64,000 nt of DNA from Methylobacterium sp. 10. GTDB taxonomy: Bacteria > Pseudomonadota > Alphaproteobacteria > Rhizobiales > Beijerinckiaceae. This document shows positions 34,901 to 43,718 of this stretch, one piece after another. Under the pieces are notes generated by a model. The model was not told the DNA's origin, made no database searches, and worked only from the letters and a program-made list of their open reading frames with translations. The stretch lies in NCBI RefSeq assembly GCF_000519085.1, contig NZ_KI912577.1, positions 4,892,035-4,956,034 of the forward strand, in the 5' to 3' direction. How positions within the stretch are numbered: position 1 is the first letter of the stretch; every line of letters begins with the position of its first letter. The translations under genes and the position numbers were made by a program.

Positions 34901-35749
34901 TCAGACCGGCTCTACCGGGAACGTCGCGCTGGGTGCCACGAACTCGTCCTGCGCGTCCACGGTGAGTATCTCACGCGAGCCCGCCTCCGCCGTGCGGCGC
35001 AGGAGCCCGTAGACCGAGGCGCCGGCCATGCCCAAAGCCAGCGCCGCCGAGCCGGTGCGGGCGTAATGGACGAGGAAGAGGGCAGCGATGGCGTCGCCCG
35101 CGCCGTTCACGTCGAGGTCGAGGCGCGGGGTGCGCAGGCGCCAGAACTGGCCGCCCTCCCCCGCCATCAGGTCGATGGACCCGGACGGGGTATCCTCGGT
35201 GACCAGGGACGTCACCAGCACGACGCGCGGCCCCAGGGTCTGGATCGCCGCCAAGGCGGCTTTGGCCTCGCCGAGTGTGCCGGTGGGCAGGCCCGACAGG
35301 AAGTTCAGCTCGAACTGGTTCGGGGTGACGATGTCGGCGACGGGCAGTGCCTGGTCGCGCAGGAATTCAGGGATACCGGGGCGGACATAGATCCCCCGGC
35401 CGGTATCGCCCATCACCGGGTCGCAGCAATACAGCGCCTTCGGGTTGGCGCTCCGCACCGCCGCCACGGCCCGCACGATGGCGGTGCCGATATCGGCCGA
35501 GCCCATGTAGCCGGAAAGGACGCCGTCGCATCGGCCGAGGACGCCGCGCTCCGCGATGCCGAGCACGAGGTCCTCGATCATCGGCCCGTCGAACACCCGG
35601 CCGCGCCAGGCGCCGTAGCCGGTATGGTTGGAGAACTGCACAGTATGGATCGGCCAGACCTCGACGCCGAGCCGCTGCATCGGAAACACCGCCGAGGCAT
35701 TACCCACATGGCCGAAGGCGACGTGCGACTGGATGGATAGGATTCTCAT
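34901..35749 (-). CDS. pdxY: Pyridoxal kinase PdxY
   Basis: Phosphorylates pyridoxal to pyridoxal 5'-phosphate (salvage). The 282-residue ribokinase-fold protein has SIQSHVAFGHVGNASAVFPMQRLG at the N-terminus, VLSGYMGSADIG, CCDPVMGDTGRGIYV, TPNQFELNFLSG and the catalytic DVNGAGDAIAALFL (about 222-235). ATG at 35749 chosen because the first residues match the family. First gene of a leftward group with phzF (23-base gap) and the Nudix gene. Confidence 0.93.
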   Translation of the reverse strand: MRILSIQSHVAFGHVGNASAVFPMQRLGVEVWPIHTVQFSNHTGYGAWRGRVFDGPMIEDLVLGIAERGVLGRCDGVLSGYMGSADIGTAIVRAVAAVRSANPKALYCCDPVMGDTGRGIYVRPGIPEFLRDQALPVADIVTPNQFELNFLSGLPTGTLGEAKAALAAIQTLGPRVVLVTSLVTEDTPSGSIDLMAGEGGQFWRLRTPRLDLDVNGAGDAIAALFLVHYARTGSAALALGMAGASVYGLLRRTAEAGSREILTVDAQDEFVAPSATFPVEPV

Positions 35750-35917
35750 CGGCGTATCCGGCCTTGCTGCGACGGGTGCGAGCGCGACGGGCAGCGTCGT
35801 AGCCGGTTTTGCCCCGCAGTGCATTCACAACCGACGTGAGGCTGACGACGCGACGAGATCGACGCTTGCCGGGAAAGCGACGTTCCCGCACATCGGGCGC
35901 GAAACGCAGGGGCATGT

Positions 35918-36439
35918 ATGGATTTCGAAGCGCTGAAGACTACGATCCTGACCTTCGTGGAAACGCACAGGGACTGGGCACCCCTCATCGTCGGGGTGCT
36001 CGCCTTCTGCGAATCCCTGGCCTTCCTGTCGATCCTGGTCCCCGCCACCGTGCTGCTGGTGGCCATCGGCGCGCTGATCGGTGCCAGCGGCATCCCGTTC
36101 TGGCCGATGGTGATCGCCGGCGGCATCGGTGCCGGGCTCGGTGATTGGGTCTCCTACGAGATCGGCCGCTACTTCCAGCACGGCGCCAAGACGATCTGGC
36201 CGATGAGCCGCTATCCGCGGATGGTCGCCAAGGGCGAGGATTTCTGCCGGCGCTACGGCGCCTGGGGTATCGTCATCGGCCGGTTCATCGGACCGGCCCG
36301 CGCGGTGGTGCCGCTCATCGCCGGGATGTTCGAGGTGGCGCGCCTGCCGTTCCAGCTGGCCAATTGGAGTTCGGCCTTCGTCTGGGCCTTCGTCTGGCTC
36401 GCGCCGGGCGCGGGCGTCATCAGCTTCTTCAACGCGTAA
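35918..36439 (+). CDS. DedA family membrane protein
   Basis: A 173-residue inner-membrane protein of the DedA/VTT superfamily, proposed lipid flippases or proton-linked transporters that affect membrane homeostasis. The signature FAESLAF-like FCESLAFLSILVPATVLLV (about 31-49), the re-entrant acidic GDWVSYEIGRYF (about 75-86) and GRFIGPARAVVPLIAGMF (about 121-138) with the conserved Arg pair are present. ATG at 35918. It is followed after six bases by the BtuF-like gene, with which it probably forms a unit. Confidence 0.92.
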   Translation: MDFEALKTTILTFVETHRDWAPLIVGVLAFCESLAFLSILVPATVLLVAIGALIGASGIPFWPMVIAGGIGAGLGDWVSYEIGRYFQHGAKTIWPMSRYPRMVAKGEDFCRRYGAWGIVIGRFIGPARAVVPLIAGMFEVARLPFQLANWSSAFVWAFVWLAPGAGVISFFNA

Positions 36440-36445
36440 CGCCCC

Positions 36446-37261
36446 ATGCGCCGGTTCCCGCCCGAACGCATCGTCTGCCTCACCGAGGAAACCGTCGAAA
36501 CCCTCTATCTGTTGGGAGAGGAGGACAGGATCGTCGGCGTGTCCGGTTATGCGGTGCGCCCCGCCCGCGTGCGCAAGGAGAAGCCGCGCGTCTCGGCCTT
36601 CACCAGCGCCGACCTGCCGAAGATTCTGGCATTGCAGCCGGACCTCGTCCTCGCCTTTTCCGACATGCAGGCGGAGATCGTCGCCGACCTCGCCCGCGCC
36701 GGAATCTCGGTCCATCTCTTCAATCAGCGCGACGTTGCTGGCTGCCTCGCCATGATCCGCACCGTGGGCGCCCTGGTCGGCGCGAGCGAGAAGGCCGATG
36801 CCCTGGCCCAGGGTTACGCTCACCGACTCGGCGCCGCCGCCCTCGACAATGCCGGACCGCCCCGCCTGACAGTCTATTTCGAGGAATGGGACGAGCCGAT
36901 GATCTCAGGGATCGGCTGGGTTTCCGAACTCATCGGCTATGCCGGCGGCGACGACGCCTTTCCCGACCTCGCCCGCCAGCCGGCGGCCAAGGACAGGATC
37001 GTCACGTCCGAACAGGTGATCGCCGCACGGCCGGACGTCATCTTGGCCTCCTGGTGCGGCAAGCGGGTGAACATATCGCGCATCCGCGAGCGGCCGGGCT
37101 GGGACGCGATCCCCGCCGTGGCGGCGGGGCGTATCCACGAGATCAAGTCGCCACTGATCCTCCAGCCCGGGCCGGCGGCGCTCACCGACGGTTTCGATGC
37201 GATCCGTGCCGCGTTGGCGGCCGGGCAGGCTGCCGCAGGTGACAAGGGCGGCCCGACCTGA
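36446..37261 (+). CDS. BtuF-like cobalamin-binding protein without signal peptide
   Basis: A 271-residue protein of the periplasmic metal-chelate-binding fold (Peripla_BP_2, PF01497 type): RIVCLTEETVETLYLLGEEDRIVGV at the start, LQPDLVLAFSDMQAE (about 65-79), GALVGASEKADAL, EEWDEPMISGIGWVSELI and AARPDVILASWCG. BtuF proteins normally carry a signal peptide, but here the first residue cluster MRRFPPERIVCL begins the fold directly, so the protein seems cytosolic. It follows dedA by six bases. Presence of cobT/cobS nearby makes a corrinoid ligand plausible, though siderophore-like ligands cannot be excluded. Confidence 0.78.
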   Translation: MRRFPPERIVCLTEETVETLYLLGEEDRIVGVSGYAVRPARVRKEKPRVSAFTSADLPKILALQPDLVLAFSDMQAEIVADLARAGISVHLFNQRDVAGCLAMIRTVGALVGASEKADALAQGYAHRLGAAALDNAGPPRLTVYFEEWDEPMISGIGWVSELIGYAGGDDAFPDLARQPAAKDRIVTSEQVIAARPDVILASWCGKRVNISRIRERPGWDAIPAVAAGRIHEIKSPLILQPGPAALTDGFDAIRAALAAGQAAAGDKGGPT

Positions 37262-37311
37262 TTCCCTGACGGGACAGTCGATTCGAGACCGCCCTCTCCA
37301 CAAGCGAAGCC

Positions 37312-37797
37312 ATGTCAGCAGCCCTCGCCCATATCGTCCTGCCGCCGGACCGCCGGCAATCGGCAACCGCGCTTCAGGTCCAGCGCGGGGTCCGGCGGCT
37401 CTTCGCCGATCTCGGCCATGTGACGATCCCGGAATTTTCCCTCGCCAATGGCAGGCGGGCGGATGTCATCGCCCTGTGCCCGGCGGGTCGGCTGACCATC
37501 GTCGAGATCAAATCCAGCATCGCCGACTTCCGCGCCGACAAGAAGTGGCCGGATTACCGGGACTATTGCGACCGCTTCTATTTCGCCGTTCCCGACTCCC
37601 TGCCCGAAGGGCTGACTCCTGATGAGGCCGGACTGATCATCGCGGACAGCTACAGCGCCGCGATCCTGCGCGACCCGGCCGACCATGTGCTCAGCGGCGC
37701 ACGCCGCAAGGCGGTGACCCTGCGCTTCGCCCATTCCGCCGCGAGGTTGTTGCACATGCTTGCCGATCCGGGGGCCGTGCGGGAAGGTGCCCTGTAG
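37312..37797 (+). CDS. mmcB: MmcB family DNA repair protein
   Basis: A 161-residue protein of the MmcB family, a predicted restriction-endonuclease-like fold linked in Caulobacter to the ImuB/DnaE2 mutagenesis pathway. The nuclease-type core is ADVIALCPAGRLTIVEIKSSIADFRADKKWPDYRDYCDRFYFAV (Asp, Glu-x-Lys and following Tyr/Asp pattern; about residues 42-85), broken here only for description. The ATG at 37312 follows AAGCGAAGCC. No LexA box is evident upstream. Follows the BtuF-like gene by 50 bases. Confidence 0.82.
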   Translation: MSAALAHIVLPPDRRQSATALQVQRGVRRLFADLGHVTIPEFSLANGRRADVIALCPAGRLTIVEIKSSIADFRADKKWPDYRDYCDRFYFAVPDSLPEGLTPDEAGLIIADSYSAAILRDPADHVLSGARRKAVTLRFAHSAARLLHMLADPGAVREGAL

Positions 37798-37918
37798 GCG
37801 ACGCGACGGGTTGCAGAAACAGCACGCATCCAGGCTGACGGAATGGACGTTCACTCCGCGATTGAGATTGTATGAGCGTCGCTTTACCACCTGCCGCATC
37901 CATTGATGGGGAGCGGAC

Positions 37919-40207
37919 ATGTCGGCGGTGCTGGTAGCGAATGGAGAGCCGATCGACCTCGGGCCGGTCGTCGGCACCGACAGCCTCGACCTGATCGTGC
38001 CGAAGGGGAAAGCAGGGTTCGCCCTGCTCACCAGCCGCTACGTTCCGGGCCCGTCCGGCGAAGTCGGGACGCAGCCCGTCACTCTGACCAGCTTCGGACC
38101 GAACGGCGTTCCGTCGAAAGGCCCGCTTTCCCTCGGTGATCGGCAGGTGGAGGCCCTGTCCTACCAAGCTGACGGATCGACCGTCATCGGGGTCTATGAA
38201 GGTACTTACTTCGACGGCAAGTTCGGTGACTTCTCGACTCAGTTTCAGAAGGCGAAATACTCCCTCGGCACCGTGGACGCGAAAGGGACTTTCACGCCCT
38301 TCTACACCACGAAGATCACCTCCCTGTCCGATACGGACGAGCCGTTCCTGAGCGCCTACGACAACAGTGTCGCTTTCGCCGAGAACGGCGCGATGGCTCT
38401 CGCTCATATCGCCCAGGGATCGACCGGCAAGATTCGGACGGTCGACATCATCGACGCGAACCACCGGTTCGTCGCAACCGCCGTGGTCGACCGTGCAGTG
38501 AACGACGACCAGACCCATTCGACCAAGGTCACCGCCCTGTCGGACGGTCGCTATCTTGCAACCTGGGTCGATATGGGCCGTGTCAACTCGACCCTCATGG
38601 CACGGGTGGTGACCGCGGACGGCAAGGTGGCGGGCGAAGCGTTCAATCTCGGCCACGTAAAGGAGTTCGCCGGCGGGTACGAGACCAAGGTTACCTATTC
38701 CATCACCGCCGACCATCACGGAGGCTTTGCCGTCGCCTTCGAGGGCCGGGACGTCAAGAAGGCGGCCGACGGCGTTCAGACCGATCTTCTCACCGATATC
38801 GGGGGGGCGACCTACAAGCCCGGTCCGGGCGGGAGCTTCAAGAAAGCCGTCGATCTCGTCCAGGATCACACATTCGACAACGCGTACGTCCTCTCCCTGA
38901 CGACCTTGTCGAACGGCCAGCTGCTCGAACTGGTCGTCGGCGCATCCGATATCGCGGATGGCAAGATCCTCACCGGCGCGCGTGGATTGCTCTACGACGC
39001 CGACGGTTCCTATACCGGCCAAGCTTTCGATTTCTATTCCGAGACGATCGGCAGCGGATATCGGGGTGGGCAGCCCCGGATCGTCGCGTTGGAGAACGGC
39101 ACCTTCGCTCTCGTCAAGTCGGGCTCTGAATCCGGGATCGGGAGGACCGACCGCGACACCGATGTCCAGATCTATTCCGTGTCGACCGCCGACCCGTTCC
39201 AGGTGAAGGGTGCGACATCGGGCGCGGACCTACTCAAGGGGGCCATGGCGTCCGCCAGGAACGACCGGATCGACGGGCTCGGCGGCAACGACAAGCTCTA
39301 CGGCTTTGCCGGAAGCGACCATCTCATCGGCGGAGCGGGCAACGACATTCTCGATGGCGGCAAAGGTATCGACCGGATGGAGGGTGGCGTCGGCAACGAC
39401 ACGTTCGTCGTTGATCATTTCGGCGACGTGGTGATCGAGAAGCGCGGCGCGGGCACGGACCTCGTGCTGTCGTCGATCAATCATACGCTCTCGGCCCATG
39501 TCGAGAACCTGACGCTCACCGGCAAAAGCGATATCGGCGGCGTCGGCAACGCCCTCGCGAACACGATCACCGGCAATGCGGGCGACAACCGTCTCGATGG
39601 CGGCGCGGGAATCGACGTGCTGAAGGGGCTGGGCGGCGACGACGATTACTACGTCAGCAGCAAACGGGACCAGGTCATCGAGACGAAGAACCGCGGTACC
39701 GATACGGTCTACGCCAGTTCCGATTTCACGCTGGCCAAGGACCAATCCATCGAGTTCCTGATCGGCAGCCGTGAAGCGCCCATGCTCGACATCGCCCTTA
39801 CCGGCAACAACCTCGCGAACGCGATCGCTGGCACCTACGGCGACAACGTCATCAATGGCGGGTTGGGGGCGGACGTGCTGGCGGGCGAAGGCGGGAAGAA
39901 CACGTTCGTGTTCGATACGAAGCTGGGTAAAGACAACATCGACAGCATCACCGATTTCTTTCACGGGACCGATACGATCAGGCTCGAGAACGCCGTCTTC
40001 AAAGGCCTGGCGGAAGGCGATTTGTCCGGCACTGCGTTCAAGAACATTCGTTGGGGGACGCTCGATGCGAACGACCGTATCCTTTACGATCACTACACGG
40101 GTGCCCTCTCCTACGATTCCGACGGCAGCGGCGCCGATCAGGCGGTCCAGTTTGCGACGGTCAGGAGTTACGGTCTTCTGACGGCATCCGACTTTCTCGT
40201 TTCGTAG
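37919..40207 (+). CDS. Secreted RTX calcium-binding repeat protein
   Basis: A 762-residue protein without N-terminal signal, expected to leave the cell by a type I exporter using a C-terminal signal. Residues 1-440 form a long beta-rich domain with no recognised catalytic motif (SDG, TFNDEGFAVA-type repeats such as KVTALSDGRYLATW, GGFAVAFEGRD). From about 448 come three clusters of Ca-binding nonapeptides: GGNDKLYGFAGSDHLIGG with GAGNDILDGG, then GNAGDNRLDGGAGIDVL, and GTYGDNVINGGLGADVL; the end has the usual DTIRLENAVFKGL and YDSDGSGAD. No ABC exporter for it lies adjacent. ATG at 37919 has GGGGAG upstream. Confidence 0.88.
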   Translation: MSAVLVANGEPIDLGPVVGTDSLDLIVPKGKAGFALLTSRYVPGPSGEVGTQPVTLTSFGPNGVPSKGPLSLGDRQVEALSYQADGSTVIGVYEGTYFDGKFGDFSTQFQKAKYSLGTVDAKGTFTPFYTTKITSLSDTDEPFLSAYDNSVAFAENGAMALAHIAQGSTGKIRTVDIIDANHRFVATAVVDRAVNDDQTHSTKVTALSDGRYLATWVDMGRVNSTLMARVVTADGKVAGEAFNLGHVKEFAGGYETKVTYSITADHHGGFAVAFEGRDVKKAADGVQTDLLTDIGGATYKPGPGGSFKKAVDLVQDHTFDNAYVLSLTTLSNGQLLELVVGASDIADGKILTGARGLLYDADGSYTGQAFDFYSETIGSGYRGGQPRIVALENGTFALVKSGSESGIGRTDRDTDVQIYSVSTADPFQVKGATSGADLLKGAMASARNDRIDGLGGNDKLYGFAGSDHLIGGAGNDILDGGKGIDRMEGGVGNDTFVVDHFGDVVIEKRGAGTDLVLSSINHTLSAHVENLTLTGKSDIGGVGNALANTITGNAGDNRLDGGAGIDVLKGLGGDDDYYVSSKRDQVIETKNRGTDTVYASSDFTLAKDQSIEFLIGSREAPMLDIALTGNNLANAIAGTYGDNVINGGLGADVLAGEGGKNTFVFDTKLGKDNIDSITDFFHGTDTIRLENAVFKGLAEGDLSGTAFKNIRWGTLDANDRILYDHYTGALSYDSDGSGADQAVQFATVRSYGLLTASDFLVS

Positions 40208-40225
40208 TGCCGCATCGGAGCGGGT

Positions 40226-41098
40226 CTACTTCCTTCGCCCTCCACGCCGCGCCGAGACCAGCGCCAGGGCTGCGAGATCCTTGTCGCCGTCACCGTGGCT
40301 GACGGCGTCGATCAGGTTGTCGCGGAGCACACTTGCAAAGGGCATCGGTACGCCGACGTCGGCGGACGCCGAAAGGGCGAGGCCGATATCCTTGAGCCCG
40401 AGCCTCAAACCGAAGCCCGGCGGCTCGTAGCGCCCGGAGGCGATGGACGCGCCGTAACCCTTGTAGACCGGCGAGGCGAACAGCGTGTTGGTGAGGAGGT
40501 CGAGGAGATCGGCGCCGGCGACGCCATGGCCTTCTGCGAAAGCGGCGGCTTCGCCCATGGCTTCGATGGCCGCGACCAGCATGAAGTTGCCGGCAAGCTT
40601 CACCGCATTTGCCCGATACGGCTCGGTTCCGAAGGGCCATGTCTTCGTGCCGAGGGCATCGAGCAGCGGTTGAGCCTTCTGGATCTCGATCTGGTCTCCG
40701 GCGACGACGATATTAAGGGCACCGTTCTGTGCCACGTCCGGTCTGCCGAAGACGGGGGCGGCGATATAGGGCACGCCGGCCCGCTCATGGATCGCGGTCA
40801 GTTCGCGCGCGAGCGCCACTGAGATCGTGCTCATGCTGAGATGCAGGCCGGGCCGCGCTCGGGAGTCGAGAAGGCCGCCTTCGGCGATCACCGACCGCAG
40901 GGCCGCGTCGTCGGCGAGCATGGTGATCGCTGCATCCCCGGTAAAAGCGTCGGCCGCACTCGGCACCACCGTCACGTCGACGAGACCGTCGGCGGCGGAC
41001 GCCGTCCGGTTCCATACTTTCACCCGATGTCCGCCCCGGACGAGGCTCTGCACCATGCCCCGGCCCATCCGGCCCAATCCGATCACGCCGACATCCAT
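40226..41098 (-). CDS. NAD(P)-dependent 3-hydroxyisobutyrate dehydrogenase-type oxidoreductase
   Basis: A 290-residue beta-hydroxyacid dehydrogenase. Rossmann motif VGVIGLGRMGRGMV (about 3-16), Asn/Thr region VWNRT, the substrate loop STISVALARELT (DxST-like), GRPDVAQNGALNIVVAGD and catalytic Lys in NAVKLAGNFMLVAA (about 165-178). C-terminal helical domain is complete. Relatives include glyoxylate/succinic semialdehyde reductases. ATG at 41098 is preferred to a TTG at 41128 that would overlap the upstream gene. The exported hydrolase gene lies 26 bases upstream on the same strand, so the pair may be co-transcribed. Confidence 0.87.
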   Translation of the reverse strand: MDVGVIGLGRMGRGMVQSLVRGGHRVKVWNRTASAADGLVDVTVVPSAADAFTGDAAITMLADDAALRSVIAEGGLLDSRARPGLHLSMSTISVALARELTAIHERAGVPYIAAPVFGRPDVAQNGALNIVVAGDQIEIQKAQPLLDALGTKTWPFGTEPYRANAVKLAGNFMLVAAIEAMGEAAAFAEGHGVAGADLLDLLTNTLFASPVYKGYGASIASGRYEPPGFGLRLGLKDIGLALSASADVGVPMPFASVLRDNLIDAVSHGDGDKDLAALALVSARRGGRRK

Positions 41099-41124
41099 CT
41101 GAGCGCTCCCACGTTTGTTCCGGC

Positions 41125-42126
41125 TCAATGGCCGTTGAGGAATTCGAGCATCGTGGCGTTGAAGCGATCGGTCGCTTCCATGTGAACGAGGTGGCCGATG
41201 CCGTCGAAGACGACGGCGCGGCCGTCGGGCATCCGTGCCGCCAGAGCTTTGGCATGGCCGGCATTGTCGCCCATGGCGGCGCGCAGGTTCTCCGGGGCGA
41301 AGGGCTTGCCCGGCGCGTTGCGGTCGTTCCCGCCCATGACGAACAGGGTCGGCACTTGGATCAGCGGGATCTCGTGCACCACCGGCTGACCCCAGATGGT
41401 CTGGTAGGAATTGACGAAGGATTGGAGCCAGCGCGGATACTCGCCGGAGCCTTTCACACGCTCACGGATCGCGACGAAGGGCTCGATCGCCGATGAGGGA
41501 AGCGACAGGGCGTAGTTCGTCACCAACTGCCGCCGGTACACGTCCGCGGTGACACCACTCTCGATGCGCAGAAGCGTGTCGTTGGAGACGGGCGGGACCG
41601 TGAAACGGTAATCCTCGAGACCGATCGGTGCTTCGAGGACGAGACTGTTCACTCGGTTCGGTGCGTTGCGGGCGAGACGGGCGGCCAGCATCCCGCCCAT
41701 GGAGTGGGCGACCACGTCGACACGTGGAAGGCTCAGGGAATCGAGGAGCGCTACCGTTTCCGCCGCCATCACGTCGAAGCTGAACGGCCCCACCGGCTTC
41801 GACGATTTGCCGAAGCCCAGTTGGTCCGGGACGACCACGCGGTAGCCCGCACCGGCCAGCGCGCCGATCACCGGATCCCAGTAACTCGACGGGAAATTGC
41901 GGCCGTGCAACAGCAGGACGGTGCGGCCGTTGGGTGCTCCGGTCGGCGCCACGTCCATATAGGCCAAGCGCTGGCCCTCGTTGTCCCGCGTCAGGTCGAG
42001 GAACCAGACGGGATAGGGATAGGCGAACCCCTCGAGCCCGATCCCGAGCGGCCCGGTCTCGTCGGCTCGCACGGCGGCGGGTGACAGGGCGAGCAGGCAG
42101 CCGAACAGGAGTGTCGCCAGACGCAT
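41125..42126 (-). CDS. Exported alpha/beta hydrolase
   Basis: A 333-residue periplasmic serine hydrolase. Residues 1-21 are a signal peptide (LATLLFGCLLALSPAAVRA). The catalytic apparatus is HGRNFPSSYWDPV (oxyanion loop), VVAHSMGGMLAAR (Ser about 145), VMGGNDRNAPGKP (Asp) and FDGIGHLVHMEA (His). The family includes epoxide-hydrolase-like and dienelactone/ester hydrolases; the substrate is unknown. ATG at 42126 opens the signal peptide directly, and is followed downstream by the dehydrogenase gene. Confidence 0.88.
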   Translation of the reverse strand: MRLATLLFGCLLALSPAAVRADETGPLGIGLEGFAYPYPVWFLDLTRDNEGQRLAYMDVAPTGAPNGRTVLLLHGRNFPSSYWDPVIGALAGAGYRVVVPDQLGFGKSSKPVGPFSFDVMAAETVALLDSLSLPRVDVVAHSMGGMLAARLARNAPNRVNSLVLEAPIGLEDYRFTVPPVSNDTLLRIESGVTADVYRRQLVTNYALSLPSSAIEPFVAIRERVKGSGEYPRWLQSFVNSYQTIWGQPVVHEIPLIQVPTLFVMGGNDRNAPGKPFAPENLRAAMGDNAGHAKALAARMPDGRAVVFDGIGHLVHMEATDRFNATMLEFLNGH

Positions 42127-42224
42127 GTCTTTCCTCCGTGGGGCGCGACGATGTTGTTCCCCGTATCGAGGGGTGACATAGGGCACTTGCCGAAGCGAAG
42201 GGGGATCGTCCACGGCTCTGTGCG

Positions 42225-43640
42225 ATGACGCACGAGGCGATTCCCCCCACCGGCGGCGAGGCCGAGCCCGGTCCCATGAAACCGATGGACGGCCTGCCGG
42301 TGCGCGAGCGCATGCTGGCGCTCCTCGCTATCGGGCTCGCCATGACCATGGCGGTGCTGGACGGGGCCATCGTCAACGTGGCCCTGCCGGCCATGGCGAA
42401 GGATCTCGGGGTCAGCCCGGCCTCCGCGATCTTCGTGGTCAACGGTTTCCAGATCGCGGTGACCGCATCGCTGCTGCCGCTGGCCTCCCTTGGTGACATC
42501 CTCGGCTACCGGAAGGTCTATCTCGGCGGACTCGTCCTGTTCGTGGCAGCGTCCCTCGCCTGCGCCCTCTCCACATCCTTGACCGGGCTCATCGTCGCGC
42601 GGATCGCCCAGGGGTTCGGTGCCGCTGGCATCATGAGCGTCAACATCGCCCTGGTGCGGTTCATCTATCCGCACAGGATGATCGGCCGGGGAGTCGGCAA
42701 CGTGGCCCTCATCGTCGCCATGGCATCCGCCACCGGCCCCACCGTGGCCGCTGCGATCCTCTCCGTGGCGACATGGCCGTGGCTGTTCCTGGTCAACCTG
42801 CCGGTCGGCCTCGTGGCCCTTGCGGTCGCGGCGCGGACCCTGCCGCTGACGCCGCTGAGCGGCGCTCGGTTCGACATACCGAGCGCGATCCTCAACGCCC
42901 TCACCTTCGGCCTCCTCATCATCGGCCTGGATGGAATCGGCGAGGCGGGCGGGCGCTGGCTCGCCTTGGCCGAGATCGCCGCCGGTCTCGCGATCGGTAC
43001 CGTGTTCGTGCGGTATCAGGCGCGGCTCACGACCCCCCTGCTGCCGGTAGACCTGCTCCGCATTCCTGCCTTCGCCCTGTCGATGGAGACGTCCATCGCC
43101 TCGTTCGGGGCACAGATGATGGCCTATATCGCCCTGCCCTTCTATTTCCAGGACGCGCTTCACCTCTCTGCCACCGAGACCGGTTTCCTGATGACGCCCT
43201 GGCCTATCGCCATCGCGATCACGGCGCCGATCTCAGGCCGCCTCGCCGACCGCTACGCGCCGGGAGTCCTCGGCGGCATCGGCCTCGCCCTCATGTCCGG
43301 CGGCATCGCGGCGCTGGCCCTGCTTCCCGCCGCTCCGACGCTGGTCGATATCGCTTGGAGACTGACTCTCTGCGGTGTCGGCTTCGGTCTGTTCCAGTCG
43401 CCGAACAACAAGGTGATCGTCACCAGCGCCCCGCGCTCTCGCAGTGGTGGAGCCAGCGGCATGCAATCGACGGCGCGGCTGACCGGGCAGTCGCTTGGCG
43501 CGGCCCTCGTCGCGGTCATTTTCGGCCTCACCCATGCCAGCGGTACGGCTGTCTCCATAGGAACCGCCCTGTGGTGCGCCTGCGCCATGGCGGCGGCGGG
43601 TGCCGTCTCCAGCGTCATGCGACGCCAGCCGGGCGGTTAG
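42225..43640 (+). CDS. MFS drug transporter, DHA2 (EmrB/QacA) type
   Basis: A 471-residue inner-membrane proton antiporter with about 14 hydrophobic segments. Motif A (LGDILGYRKVYLGG, about 86-99), motif B-like RIAQGFGAAGIMSVN (about 126-140) and motif C (GPTVAAAILSVATWPWLFLVNLPVG, shown here by its ends GPTVAAA and NLPVG) support DHA2. Probably exports drugs or metabolites. The first 18 residues (THEAIPPTGGEAEPGPMKP) are polar, so ATG at 42276 could be the real start. Divergent from the exported hydrolase. Confidence 0.88.
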   Translation: MTHEAIPPTGGEAEPGPMKPMDGLPVRERMLALLAIGLAMTMAVLDGAIVNVALPAMAKDLGVSPASAIFVVNGFQIAVTASLLPLASLGDILGYRKVYLGGLVLFVAASLACALSTSLTGLIVARIAQGFGAAGIMSVNIALVRFIYPHRMIGRGVGNVALIVAMASATGPTVAAAILSVATWPWLFLVNLPVGLVALAVAARTLPLTPLSGARFDIPSAILNALTFGLLIIGLDGIGEAGGRWLALAEIAAGLAIGTVFVRYQARLTTPLLPVDLLRIPAFALSMETSIASFGAQMMAYIALPFYFQDALHLSATETGFLMTPWPIAIAITAPISGRLADRYAPGVLGGIGLALMSGGIAALALLPAAPTLVDIAWRLTLCGVGFGLFQSPNNKVIVTSAPRSRSGGASGMQSTARLTGQSLGAALVAVIFGLTHASGTAVSIGTALWCACAMAAAGAVSSVMRRQPGG

Positions 43641-43718
43641 GGCGGATGTCGCGACGATTCGCAGCCCGGCACCGTCTCAGGCGTTGACCTCGGTGGCTCT
43701 CAACGGAGGACAAGACGC

